Of a stretch of 11,780 nucleotides of DNA, positions 1-5,565 are shown one piece after another. The notes under the pieces were generated by a model. That model had not been told where the DNA came from and ran no database searches. It saw nothing but the letters and a program-made list of their open reading frames with translations. Each line of letters starts with the position of its first letter. Positions within the stretch are counted from its first letter, which is position 1. Source of the DNA: an uncultured Rhizobiaceae group bacterium (GTDB taxonomy: Bacteria > Pseudomonadota > Alphaproteobacteria > Rhizobiales > Rhizobiaceae); the NCBI GenBank assembly GCA_937923355.1, contig CALAIO010000387.1:1-11780 (forward strand), in the 5' to 3' direction. Made by a program: the position numbers and the translations under genes.

Positions 1-485
1 ATGGCTTTCCAGCATCTCAGCATTTCTGAGAAACCTTGAAGCAACATGAAGAAGCCAATTACTGGCACAAGCGTTTTAAGATAATAAATCTGAATGCCAG
101 CAGGACTGTTTAGCGATACTTCTTTCCAGCGCCAGCTTTCATCAGCGGCTGTATAACCTGCATAAACAAGCGCAAACATGCCTGGAACGAAGAAGATAAC
201 ATATAGGATCAGGTCTGATGTAGCCTGCCATTTAACGGGGTACAAGCGATAGAGAAAATCACCACGAACATGCGCACCTTGTGCAAGTGCATAAGGGCCT
301 GTCATCAAGAATAGCGCGCCATACATCTGGATTTGCATATCCAAAGACCAAACGGTCGGGGAGTTAAGAACATAACGCACAAACACTTCATAAGCGACTG
401 CAAGCGTTAGAATTAGGATGCACCAGCCAAATGCACGACCAAGCCACACACTGATACCTTCAATTGTATAAACAATCTTTTCCAC
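1..485 (-). CDS. TRAP transporter small permease (DctQ family), 3' end cut by window edge
   Basis: My own translation from a GTG at 485 gives 161 codons without a stop, running out of the window. A strong Shine-Dalgarno (GAGGGGGAG on the minus strand, 491-499) sits 5 bases upstream and fixes this start. The product is a small inner-membrane protein with about four hydrophobic segments (roughly residues 20-38, 52-69, 90-110 and 134-151). It carries DctQ-like landmarks: FVRYVLNSPTVWSLD after the first helix and GAHVRGDFLY after the second. In TRAP systems this subunit joins the large permease DctM in a sodium-driven uptake complex fed by a periplasmic receptor. The receptor gene lies directly upstream on the same strand, 122 bases away, so the order is receptor, small permease and presumably the large permease outside the window. 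Family assignment is firm; the substrate cannot be read from this subunit. Confidence 0.9.
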   Translation of the reverse strand, partial: MEKIVYTIEGISVWLGRAFGWCILILTLAVAYEVFVRYVLNSPTVWSLDMQIQMYGALFLMTGPYALAQGAHVRGDFLYRLYPVKWQATSDLILYVIFFVPGMFALVYAGYTAADESWRWKEVSLNSPAGIQIYYLKTLVPVIGFFMLLQGFSEMLRCWKA

Positions 486-553
486 TTGTTCTCCCCCTCA
501 AGCCGACACTAAACGTGCAAGCAGGAATACATTTCGTAAATTTTATTGTGAAA

Positions 554-580
554 GCCAGAGACTGAATATCAGCCTCTGGC
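554..580 (-). promoter_or_regulatory. Intercistronic hairpin between TRAP receptor and small permease genes
   Basis: Read on the minus strand, GCCAGAGGCTGA pairs with TCAGTCTCTGGC across a three-base TAT loop. This gives 12 consecutive pairs with a single G-U wobble. It lies 27 bases after the receptor stop codon and about 70 bases before the permease start. The downstream bases (TTTCACAAT) are not a clean uridine run, so it is not a textbook terminator. A stem in this place is known in binding-protein transport operons to protect the upstream message or attenuate read-through, so that receptor exceeds permease. That role here is inference; the pairing is seen directly. Confidence 0.7.
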
Positions 581-607
581 GATTTGTTTTGATAAGACTT
601 CTAAGCC

Positions 608-1711
608 TTAGCCAAAGTAGTGCTTGTAAGCCAGCTTGTAGTCGGGCTGGTTCAAGTTCAAGTAGTTCATCACATCTTTAGCGTAAGCTTTTTGTGATAC
701 GATCACTTTAGCAAAGAATGGATCTTCAGCTGAGATACGATCTACAACTTTATCCCACGCTTTAAGCTGTTCAGCCATCACTGAGTCAGGTGTGCGGTAA
801 ACGTTTACGCCTTGCTCATCGCGAAGTTTCACAAGATCTTCTGCATAACGCTTTGTGTTATTCCAGTAGAAGTTTGCACTTTCAGCTTCAGAAGCGTGTT
901 TCAGGATAGCCTGATGCTCTGCTGGCAGAGAGTTGAATTTGTCCTTGTTGAATGAAATTTCAAAGAACTCTTGTGACTGGTGGAATGAAGCCAAGTGATA
1001 GTGCTTGGAAACATCCTGCATACCGAAGTCACGGTCAGATGTCGGGTTGTTAAACTCAGCAGCATCAATCAGACCAGATTTCATTGCTGGCTGGATTTCA
1101 CCACCTGGAAGCTGCACAACAGACATGCCCATTTCAAGAAGAACGTCAGCAGCAAGACCCACTGTGCGGTACTTAAGACCAGACATTTGCGATGCGTCTT
1201 TGATTTCTTCCTTAAACCAACCCATTGGCTGAGCAGGCATTGGTGAGTTGAAGACAGATACAAGGTTCAAACCAAGTGAAGCCATCAGTTCGTCAAATAG
1301 CTCTTGACCACCACCGTAATGGATCCAGCCTAGAACTTCGTTTGATGACCAACCGAAACATGGGCCAGTACCAAATAGTGAAGCTGCTTTTGATTTAGAA
1401 TACCAGTAAGCAGGCACATAGTGTACGCCATCCAAAAGGCCTTTGTGTACAGCATTCTGCATTTGACCTGTTTTAACAACAGAGTTCACTGCAAGCAGGT
1501 CGATTTTAAGATCTTTACCAGCCATAGCGTGAACGCGGTCAACGTATGATTTGGCGTTCTCCAAAAAGATACCGCCGCCCCAGCCAGCTTGGACTTTTAG
1601 TACAGTTGGTTCTGCGCGGGCAACAGCTGGTGCTGCAAGAGCGCCGGCTGCGACAGTTGATGCAACTGCACTGCCTTTAAGAAACTTTCTGCGATTGAGT
1701 TGTTCAGTCAT
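608..1711 (-). CDS. TRAP transporter solute-binding receptor (DctP superfamily, TakP-like), Tat-exported
   Basis: The product is a 367-residue periplasmic receptor that would capture a carboxylate-type solute for a TRAP importer. I start at the ATG at 1711 because GGAGGA lies 7 bases upstream; a TTG at 1726 lies inside that site and is unlikely. The N-terminus is a twin-arginine signal: RRKFLK at residues 7-12, a hydrophobic stretch to about 31, and ARA-EP cleavage near 33/34, so it is probably exported folded. The central stretch YRTVGLAADVL (from residue 181) carries the arginine that in this superfamily pairs with the ligand carboxylate. It is followed by a GGEIQPAMKSGLIDAAEF segment resembling 2-oxoacid receptors such as TakP. 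Length fits that group. It is first in the operon, followed by a hairpin and the small permease gene. The exact ligand is unknown; 2-oxoacid or another monocarboxylate is a guess from resemblance. Confidence 0.92.
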   Translation of the reverse strand: MTEQLNRRKFLKGSAVASTVAAGALAAPAVARAEPTVLKVQAGWGGGIFLENAKSYVDRVHAMAGKDLKIDLLAVNSVVKTGQMQNAVHKGLLDGVHYVPAYWYSKSKAASLFGTGPCFGWSSNEVLGWIHYGGGQELFDELMASLGLNLVSVFNSPMPAQPMGWFKEEIKDASQMSGLKYRTVGLAADVLLEMGMSVVQLPGGEIQPAMKSGLIDAAEFNNPTSDRDFGMQDVSKHYHLASFHQSQEFFEISFNKDKFNSLPAEHQAILKHASEAESANFYWNNTKRYAEDLVKLRDEQGVNVYRTPDSVMAEQLKAWDKVVDRISAEDPFFAKVIVSQKAYAKDVMNYLNLNQPDYKLAYKHYFG

Positions 1712-1727
1712 AATTTTATCCTCCAAA

Positions 1728-1741
1728 GCCCATAAGTGGGC
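1728..1741 (-). promoter_or_regulatory. Leader hairpin just upstream of the TRAP receptor Shine-Dalgarno
   Basis: GCCCA and TGGGC form a five-pair stem with a four-base loop. On the minus-strand message it ends 3 bases before the GGAGGA ribosome site of the receptor gene. It may protect the 5' end or present the ribosome site. The pairing is visible; function is inferred. Confidence 0.4.
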
Positions 1742-1832
1742 AACTACCGAAAAATCGGATTTTATAAATAAACACTTATTTAGTTAGTGGAGCAAGTTTG
1801 ATTGACAATGATGTGATGATAAAAATTCATTT

Positions 1833-1847
1833 TTTCCATTTTGGAAA
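1833..1847. promoter_or_regulatory. Palindrome in the divergent TRAP/ridA intergenic region, possible operator
   Basis: TTTCC-ATTTT-GGAAA is a perfect five-base-arm palindrome near the middle of the 258-base region between the two divergent start codons. That is a natural place for one regulator to control both sides. The surroundings are very AT-rich, so chance is a real alternative, and no regulator gene is in the window. I see no convincing -35/-10 pair in this region; a TTGACA at 1802-1807 lacks a good -10 partner. Confidence 0.25.
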
Positions 1848-1969
1848 TAATCACAGATTTATCGAATATGTGAAAAAATGCAGAAATGTCTAATTATTTG
1901 ATTGCTGTAACATGAAATCTGGTTCTAAAGTCCTCAAAATCAAGCAATTTCAGTACGGAATTTATAAAT

Positions 1970-2314
1970 ATGACTATTAAACGCATAAAAGCAGGTGACC
2001 GCATGAGTCAGGCGGTTATTCATAATTCAATTGTTTATACAGCTGGTCAGGTAGCAACAGGAGACAGTGTTGCTGATCAAACTGCTGATATTTTAAGTCA
2101 GATTGATGCTTTGTTGGCTGAGTCGGGCACAAGCAAAGAAAATATGCTCACCGCTACGATATGGCTTTCTGATATATCGACGTTTGCCGAAATGAACCTT
2201 GTTTGGGATGCCTGGGTGCCAAAAGGCAATGCTCCGGCAAGAGCATGTGTCGAAGCAAAACTGGCACGTGAAGAGTTGTATGTTGAAATACAAGTGAGTG
2301 CTGCAATTGTCTGA
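1970..2314 (+). CDS. ridA: RidA/YjgF/UK114 family enamine/imine deaminase
   Basis: The product is a 114-residue cytosolic protein of the RidA family, members of which hydrolyse reactive enamine/imine intermediates (such as 2-aminoacrylate from PLP enzymes) to 2-oxoacids plus ammonia. The family core is present: MSQAVIHNSIVYTAGQVA near the N-terminus and PARACVEAKLA near the C-terminus. Arg91, Cys93 and Glu106 fall at the spacing of E. coli RidA Arg105, Cys107 and Glu120, so the active-site arginine is kept. The start at 1970 is chosen because paralogues usually carry about ten residues before the RMSQAV block. There is no strong Shine-Dalgarno. It overlaps the next gene by 17 bases and is divergent from the TRAP operon, so it more likely has a pathway-specific than a general housekeeping role. 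It could be a member with altered specificity. Confidence 0.92.
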   Translation: MTIKRIKAGDRMSQAVIHNSIVYTAGQVATGDSVADQTADILSQIDALLAESGTSKENMLTATIWLSDISTFAEMNLVWDAWVPKGNAPARACVEAKLAREELYVEIQVSAAIV

Positions 2315-3077
2315 TGTGTCGATTGAAAACATTAAGTTTACAACTGATGAAGGCATTGGCAGTCATGCGCGTGTTGGGCTGGTTGTCCTTGCAACGGACT
2401 TCACTATTGAGCATGAATTCAGGCAAGTCTTTAATGAGCCTGAAACAGGTCTTTTCGCTGCGCGTATTTTAAATGAAGCCAATGTAACGCCGCAAACACT
2501 CTCGGCTATGGAAGCGCGTATCACGGATACAGTAAATCTGATTTTGCCAGGGGAAACTCTGGATGTTGTAGCCTACGGTTGCACTTCAGCTTCCATGGTG
2601 ATGGGTGAAGAGAAGGTTTTTGCACGTATAAAGGCAAGCAGGCCAAATGCAAAATGCACAACACCCGCAACCGCAGCTTTTGAAGCGTTTAAAGCTTTTG
2701 GGGCTAAACGCATTGCCGTTCTGACGCCGTATCGCTCGGATGTAAATGAAATAGTGAAAAACTACATTGAAAATGCGGGCTTTGAAGTACCTGTGTTCGG
2801 CTCCTTTAATGAAGAACATGATCCCACTGTTGCAAGGATTGATGCGGCCAGTATCTCAAATGCAGTAGATGAACTAAAGACATTAGGCGATTTCGATGCA
2901 GTTTTCGTGTCTTGTACAAACGTCAGACTAATGGATGCGGTTTGCGAGATTGAAAGAAAAACAGGTTTGCCGGTTACATCTTCTAATCACGCGATGGCTT
3001 GGCACGCAATGAGGCTTGCTGGCGACAACCGTGAACTGCCACAATTGGGCGAGCTATATCGCAAAAAACTGATTTGA
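2298..3077 (+). CDS. Asp/Glu racemase / maleate isomerase / arylmalonate decarboxylase superfamily protein
   Basis: The product is a 259-residue cytosolic enzyme of the two-cysteine superfamily containing maleate cis-trans isomerase, aspartate/glutamate racemases, arylmalonate decarboxylase and EutA. Both expected catalytic cysteines are present: Cys95 in GCTSAS and Cys206 in SCTNVR. The N-terminal RVGLVVLATDFTIEHEF is the first strand and phosphate/carboxylate-binding turn of these folds. Having both cysteines argues against a decarboxylase, which keeps one, and for racemase or isomerase chemistry. The start is uncertain: GTG at 2298, TTG at 2307 or GTG at 2316 are all possible, none with a clear Shine-Dalgarno. 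The first two lie inside ridA, so translation is probably coupled to it. Context (RidA partner, divergent TRAP importer) suggests catabolism of an imported amino or dicarboxylic acid. The substrate is not known. Confidence 0.85.
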   Translation: MLQLSDVSIENIKFTTDEGIGSHARVGLVVLATDFTIEHEFRQVFNEPETGLFAARILNEANVTPQTLSAMEARITDTVNLILPGETLDVVAYGCTSASMVMGEEKVFARIKASRPNAKCTTPATAAFEAFKAFGAKRIAVLTPYRSDVNEIVKNYIENAGFEVPVFGSFNEEHDPTVARIDAASISNAVDELKTLGDFDAVFVSCTNVRLMDAVCEIERKTGLPVTSSNHAMAWHAMRLAGDNRELPQLGELYRKKLI

Positions 3078-3084
3078 GAGTAAA

Positions 3085-3186
3085 ATGAATGGGGCGACTA
3101 GCTCATCTGATAGGCTGGGGGATAAACTAGTCGCTATGCAGCTTCATACTTGCCCCGTATGTCGCTGCAATAAATTCAGTAGATAA
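3085..3186 (+). CDS. Possible small protein, 33 residues, with an HxCPxCxC motif
   Basis: An ATG 7 bases after the racemase stop opens a 33-codon frame ending in TAA at 3184-3186. A GAGAG at 3076-3080 could serve as a weak ribosome site, 4 bases upstream. The C-terminal part holds His21, Cys23, Cys26 and Cys28 (HTCPVCRC), which resembles half of a zinc knuckle or ribbon. The rest is polar and unremarkable. Being third in line after ridA and the racemase gene argues for co-transcription. Against it: the same bases form strong RNA hairpins that would explain sequence constraint without coding, and I recognise no family. It may also be a decayed remnant of a longer zinc-ribbon protein. Treat as a candidate only. 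Confidence 0.25.
   Translation: MNGATSSSDRLGDKLVAMQLHTCPVCRCNKFSR
3091..3169 (+). ncRNA. Candidate structured RNA: two adjacent hairpins with complementary loops
   Basis: Hairpin A pairs GCGACTAG (3094-3101) with CTAGTCGC (3127-3134), eight perfect pairs. Hairpin B pairs TGCAGC (3137-3142) with GCTGCA (3164-3169) and, after a 2x2 internal loop, CATAC (3145-3149) with GTATG (3157-3161). The seven-base loop of B, TTGCCCC (3150-3156), can pair with GGGGCGA at 3091-3097 (one G-U), competing with hairpin A. Alternatively its CCCC can kiss the GGGGG in the loop of A (3117-3121). No uridine tract follows, so it is not a terminator. It could be a racemase mRNA 3' end, a folP leader or a free RNA. 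It coincides with a small ORF, so one reading may exclude the other. Confidence 0.35.
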
Positions 3187-3212
3187 AAAGTGACGTAAAG
3201 TAAAGTGTAAAT

Positions 3213-3246
3213 TTCATAATTTCTCCATTAAGTGAAAAATTATGAA
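3213..3246. promoter_or_regulatory. Inverted repeat upstream of folP, possible operator or promoter element
   Basis: TTCATAATTT (3213-3222) and AAATTATGAA (3237-3246) are perfect ten-base inverted arms around a 14-base centre, an AT-rich palindrome ending 18 bases before the folP start. The right arm's AATTATGAA recurs at 3261-3269, where its ATG is the folP start codon. This is where a repressor or the folP core promoter would sit. AT-richness raises the chance expectation, but ten exact pairs is notable. Confidence 0.35.
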
Positions 3247-3264
3247 TAATGGTATTAAGCAATT

Positions 3265-4113
3265 ATGAAAAACGCATTTAAATCAAGAGCATGGCGCCTA
3301 GCTCACGATAAAGAGATCATCGTAGGTGTACGCGCTGTTGTGATGGGGATTTTGAATGTAACACCAGATTCGTTTTCAGATGGTGGTAAATTTAACAATT
3401 TGAATGCTTGTATTGCTCAGGCAAACAAAATGTTGGAGGAGGGTGCTTCCATATTGGATATAGGAGGCGAATCTACGCGGCCAGGGGCAGAACCTGTAAG
3501 CGAATTGGAAGAACAGAATAGGGTTCTGCCTGTTATCGAGGCTTTGGCAGAAAAAACCGATGCAATACTATCCATTGATACCTATCGCGCCTCAACTGCA
3601 AAAATGGCCATAGAAGCTGGCGCGCATATTATTAATGATGTCTGGGGTTTTCAAAAAGACCCCGACATTGCCTATGTTGCCGCTGAGCTTGAGGCAGGCT
3701 GTTGTGCCATGCACACAGGGCGTGAGCGAACAAAGGCTGATGATGTGATGGAAGACCAGTTTCTCTTTCTAAACCAGTCAATAAAGCATATGAAAAAGTC
3801 TGGCATTCAAAACAATCAGGTCGTTCTTGATCCCGGATTTGGTTTCGCAAAAGATGCAGATGAAAACATTGAACTTCTCGATCGTCTCGACGAACTACAC
3901 GAATTGGGCTATCCGCTTTTGGTTGGTGCATCCAGAAAGCGCTTCATCGGTCATTTCACTGGACAAGATGCCGACAATCGCGATATTGGCACAGCGGCGA
4001 CAAGTGTCGTCGCACGAATGAAAGGTGCCCAGCTCTTTAGGGTTCATGATGTTGCAACAAATATACAGGCGCTTGCCATGGCTGATGCCGTGATTGCTTC
4101 TCGACAGGAATAA
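3265..4113 (+). CDS. folP: Dihydropteroate synthase
   Basis: The product joins p-aminobenzoate to 6-hydroxymethyl-7,8-dihydropterin pyrophosphate to make 7,8-dihydropteroate in folate synthesis; it is the target of sulfonamides. The 282-residue length is normal. Landmarks appear in order: NVTPDSFSDGG (31-41), GGESTRPGA (67-75), SID with Asp105, IND with Asp125, DPGFGFAK (189-196), GASRKRF (221-227) and RVHD (259-262). These cover the pterin pocket and the two flexible loops, with nothing missing. The start is the only sensible ATG before the conserved core, though no Shine-Dalgarno precedes it; a palindrome lies just upstream. folB follows after two bases and folK overlaps folB, so all three are surely co-transcribed. 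The first 20 residues are a typical variable extension. Confidence 0.97.
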   Translation: MKNAFKSRAWRLAHDKEIIVGVRAVVMGILNVTPDSFSDGGKFNNLNACIAQANKMLEEGASILDIGGESTRPGAEPVSELEEQNRVLPVIEALAEKTDAILSIDTYRASTAKMAIEAGAHIINDVWGFQKDPDIAYVAAELEAGCCAMHTGRERTKADDVMEDQFLFLNQSIKHMKKSGIQNNQVVLDPGFGFAKDADENIELLDRLDELHELGYPLLVGASRKRFIGHFTGQDADNRDIGTAATSVVARMKGAQLFRVHDVATNIQALAMADAVIASRQE

Positions 4114-4115
4114 TA

Positions 4116-4487
4116 ATGTCTAAATATAAAATTACACTCAAAAATTGCGCATTTTTCGCACGCCATGGTGTTTATAACGAAGAAGAAACACTGGGGCAGC
4201 GGTTCTTTGTCGATGCGATATTGGATGTCGATGGCGGCGATGCTTTAAACAGTGACGAGATTGAAGGAACGGTCGACTATGGCACTGCCTTCCAAGTTAT
4301 AGAAAGCATCATAACCGGAAAGCGTCGCTTTCTGATTGAGTCACTCGCTCTTGAGACTGCCAGAGCGCTCTGCAAAAAATTTCCAATGATTGAAAATGCT
4401 GAAGTCACAATCAGGAAACCCAATGCACCAGTTCAAGGTGTACTTGATCATGTGGAAGTCACGATAAATCACAACCCGCATGGTTAA
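4116..4487 (+). CDS. folB: Dihydroneopterin aldolase
   Basis: The product converts 7,8-dihydroneopterin to 6-hydroxymethyl-7,8-dihydropterin plus glycolaldehyde, the step before the FolK reaction. It is a 123-residue cytosolic protein of the tunnelling fold, normally an octamer. Visible landmarks are ARHGVYNEEETLGQRFFVD (15-33) with the conserved glutamate at about 23, VDYG (53-56), LIES (73-76) and IRKP (99-102) with catalytic Lys101. The ATG is 2 bases after the folP stop, with no strong ribosome site of its own, so translation is likely coupled to folP. Its last 8 bases overlap folK. Length and motifs fit the family fully. Confidence 0.95.
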   Translation: MSKYKITLKNCAFFARHGVYNEEETLGQRFFVDAILDVDGGDALNSDEIEGTVDYGTAFQVIESIITGKRRFLIESLALETARALCKKFPMIENAEVTIRKPNAPVQGVLDHVEVTINHNPHG

Positions 4488-4980
4488 GTCTGTTACAGCA
4501 TACATAGGGCTTGGCGGAAATGTGGGGGATGTCTTTGCGAATATGAAGACGGCGATTAAATCGCTTAATGAGCATCATCAGATTTCAGTAAAATTAATTT
4601 CCAATGTCTACAAGACGCCGCCTTGGGGCATTGAAGATCAGGATTGGTTTTTAAATGCCTGTGCAAGTGTTGAAACCTCACTCACAGCGCAAGAATTGCT
4701 AACCGAATGTCTTGAAGCTGAAAAGGCATTGAAGCGCATTCGAAACCTCAGATGGGGACCTCGCACGATTGATTTGGATGTTCTTGTATTTGGTGAGGAG
4801 CACATTACAGAAGAAAACCTGCAAGTACCACATCCCAGAATGCACGAGCGTGCCTTTGTATTAATGCCAATGGCTGACATAGCACCCGATATGCTTTTAC
4901 ACGGGAAAACGATTTCCCATTGGCTTAAAAGAATAGATGCAGGTGAAATTCAGAAAACGGATAAAGCGCTTACTTTATAG
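4480..4980 (+). CDS. folK: 6-hydroxymethyl-7,8-dihydropterin pyrophosphokinase (HPPK)
   Basis: The product transfers pyrophosphate from ATP to 6-hydroxymethyl-7,8-dihydropterin, giving the substrate of FolP. At 166 residues it has the usual length. Signature features are IGLGGNVGD near the N-terminus, YKTPPWG (44-50), the HPPK motif RWGPRTIDLDVL (91-102) with magnesium-binding Asp98 and Asp100, and PHPRMHERAFVLMPMADIAP (117-136). The start ATG lies inside the folB end, giving an 8-base overlap and translational coupling. The stop codon overlaps the 3' end of the convergent secreted-protein gene by 11 bases, so no terminator fits between them. The operon thus encodes three consecutive pathway enzymes; folE is not in the window. 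Confidence 0.96.
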   Translation: MVKSVTAYIGLGGNVGDVFANMKTAIKSLNEHHQISVKLISNVYKTPPWGIEDQDWFLNACASVETSLTAQELLTECLEAEKALKRIRNLRWGPRTIDLDVLVFGEEHITEENLQVPHPRMHERAFVLMPMADIAPDMLLHGKTISHWLKRIDAGEIQKTDKALTL

Positions 4981-5491
4981 AGCTGGTAACCGTACCTGTA
5001 TCAATACGCTTTAGGTTCATGCCGATAACGGGAATCAGTTGCTTATTATGACGTACTGAAATGGTTGCTTTAAGTTGGTCTTGGTCTTCCAAGTTTACAA
5101 CCATAATGCCTTTTAGGTTTTTACGAACAATATCGACAATGATTCGGTTACGTGTATAGCGACCATCGGTAACATCCATGCCGTCGCCTTTGGCACCATC
5201 CAAAAATGCGCCTTTGTAGCTACTGCCTTTTTTGGTGATATGCGCAGTCATTTTTTGAGAGAACACGCCAACCCGACAAGACCCATCAATCACCATGCCT
5301 TGGCCTTTTTCAGGATTGGTTCCGTCAAAAGTACAAATATATTTGGTACCTTTATATTTGCCAGCGACGATTTCGCCCGGACCTGACCATTTTCCCTGAA
5401 TGTTTTCGAAAAATTTTACATCCGTAGCAAAAGCAGCAGATGTAAATGATAGGGAAATAAGTGAATAAATAACAAGGGCAAAAATACGCAT
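4970..5491 (-). CDS. Secreted small beta-rich protein of unknown function (lipocalin-like?)
   Basis: The product is a 173-residue protein with a clear Sec signal: MRIF, a hydrophobic stretch to about 19, then AFA-TD giving cleavage near 22/23. The mature part opens with FFENIQGKWSGPGEI, whose G-x-W recalls the first strand of lipocalin/calycin barrels. It continues with alternating polar/hydrophobic stretches and many glycines, as expected of a beta barrel. Two cysteines (in YICTF and GSCRV) could form a periplasmic disulfide. I recognise no named family. The start ATG at 5491 has AAGG about 8 bases upstream. It follows sixA on the same strand after 74 bases and may be co-transcribed or have its own promoter in that gap. 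Its 3' end overlaps folK by 11 bases, tail to tail. Coding status is confident; function unknown. Confidence 0.8.
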   Translation of the reverse strand: MRIFALVIYSLISLSFTSAAFATDVKFFENIQGKWSGPGEIVAGKYKGTKYICTFDGTNPEKGQGMVIDGSCRVGVFSQKMTAHITKKGSSYKGAFLDGAKGDGMDVTDGRYTRNRIIVDIVRKNLKGIMVVNLEDQDQLKATISVRHNKQLIPVIGMNLKRIDTGTVTSSIK

Positions 5492-5526
5492 AACAGAACC
5501 TTTAGCTTCGATACGTAAATATCACC

Positions 5527-5556
5527 CCAAATGGTTAACTAACCGTTCACCAAATG
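5527..5556 (-). promoter_or_regulatory. Repeat-flanked CtrA-like box upstream of the secreted-protein gene
   Basis: TTAA-N7-TTCA at 5535-5549 matches seven of eight positions of the alphaproteobacterial CtrA consensus TTAA-N7-TTAA. It overlaps the palindrome GGTTA-AC-TAACC (5533-5544) and is flanked by direct repeats CCAAATG at 5527-5533 and 5550-5556, 23 bases apart. It sits 44 bases upstream of the 5491 start codon, a usual promoter distance. CckA in this window shows that the CtrA pathway exists in the host. A single near-match is weak evidence. Confidence 0.22.
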
Positions 5557-5565
5557 TGGCAAGCG

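Noticed and set aside
1802..1807. TTGACA as a -35 box for ridA
   Set aside because: No acceptable -10 hexamer at 16-18 bases spacing.
1816..1893. Short plus-strand ORF of 25 codons in the TRAP/ridA intergenic region
   Set aside because: No ribosome site, very AT-rich low-information peptide, and it lies in the expected promoter region.
3091..3157. tRNA-like segment: seven-pair acceptor-like stem GGGGCGA/TTGCCCC and a four-pair D-arm-like stem AGCT/GGCT
   Set aside because: The remaining 33 bases are too few and do not form an anticodon arm plus T arm, there is no TTCRANY loop in the right place, and a competing hairpin fits better.
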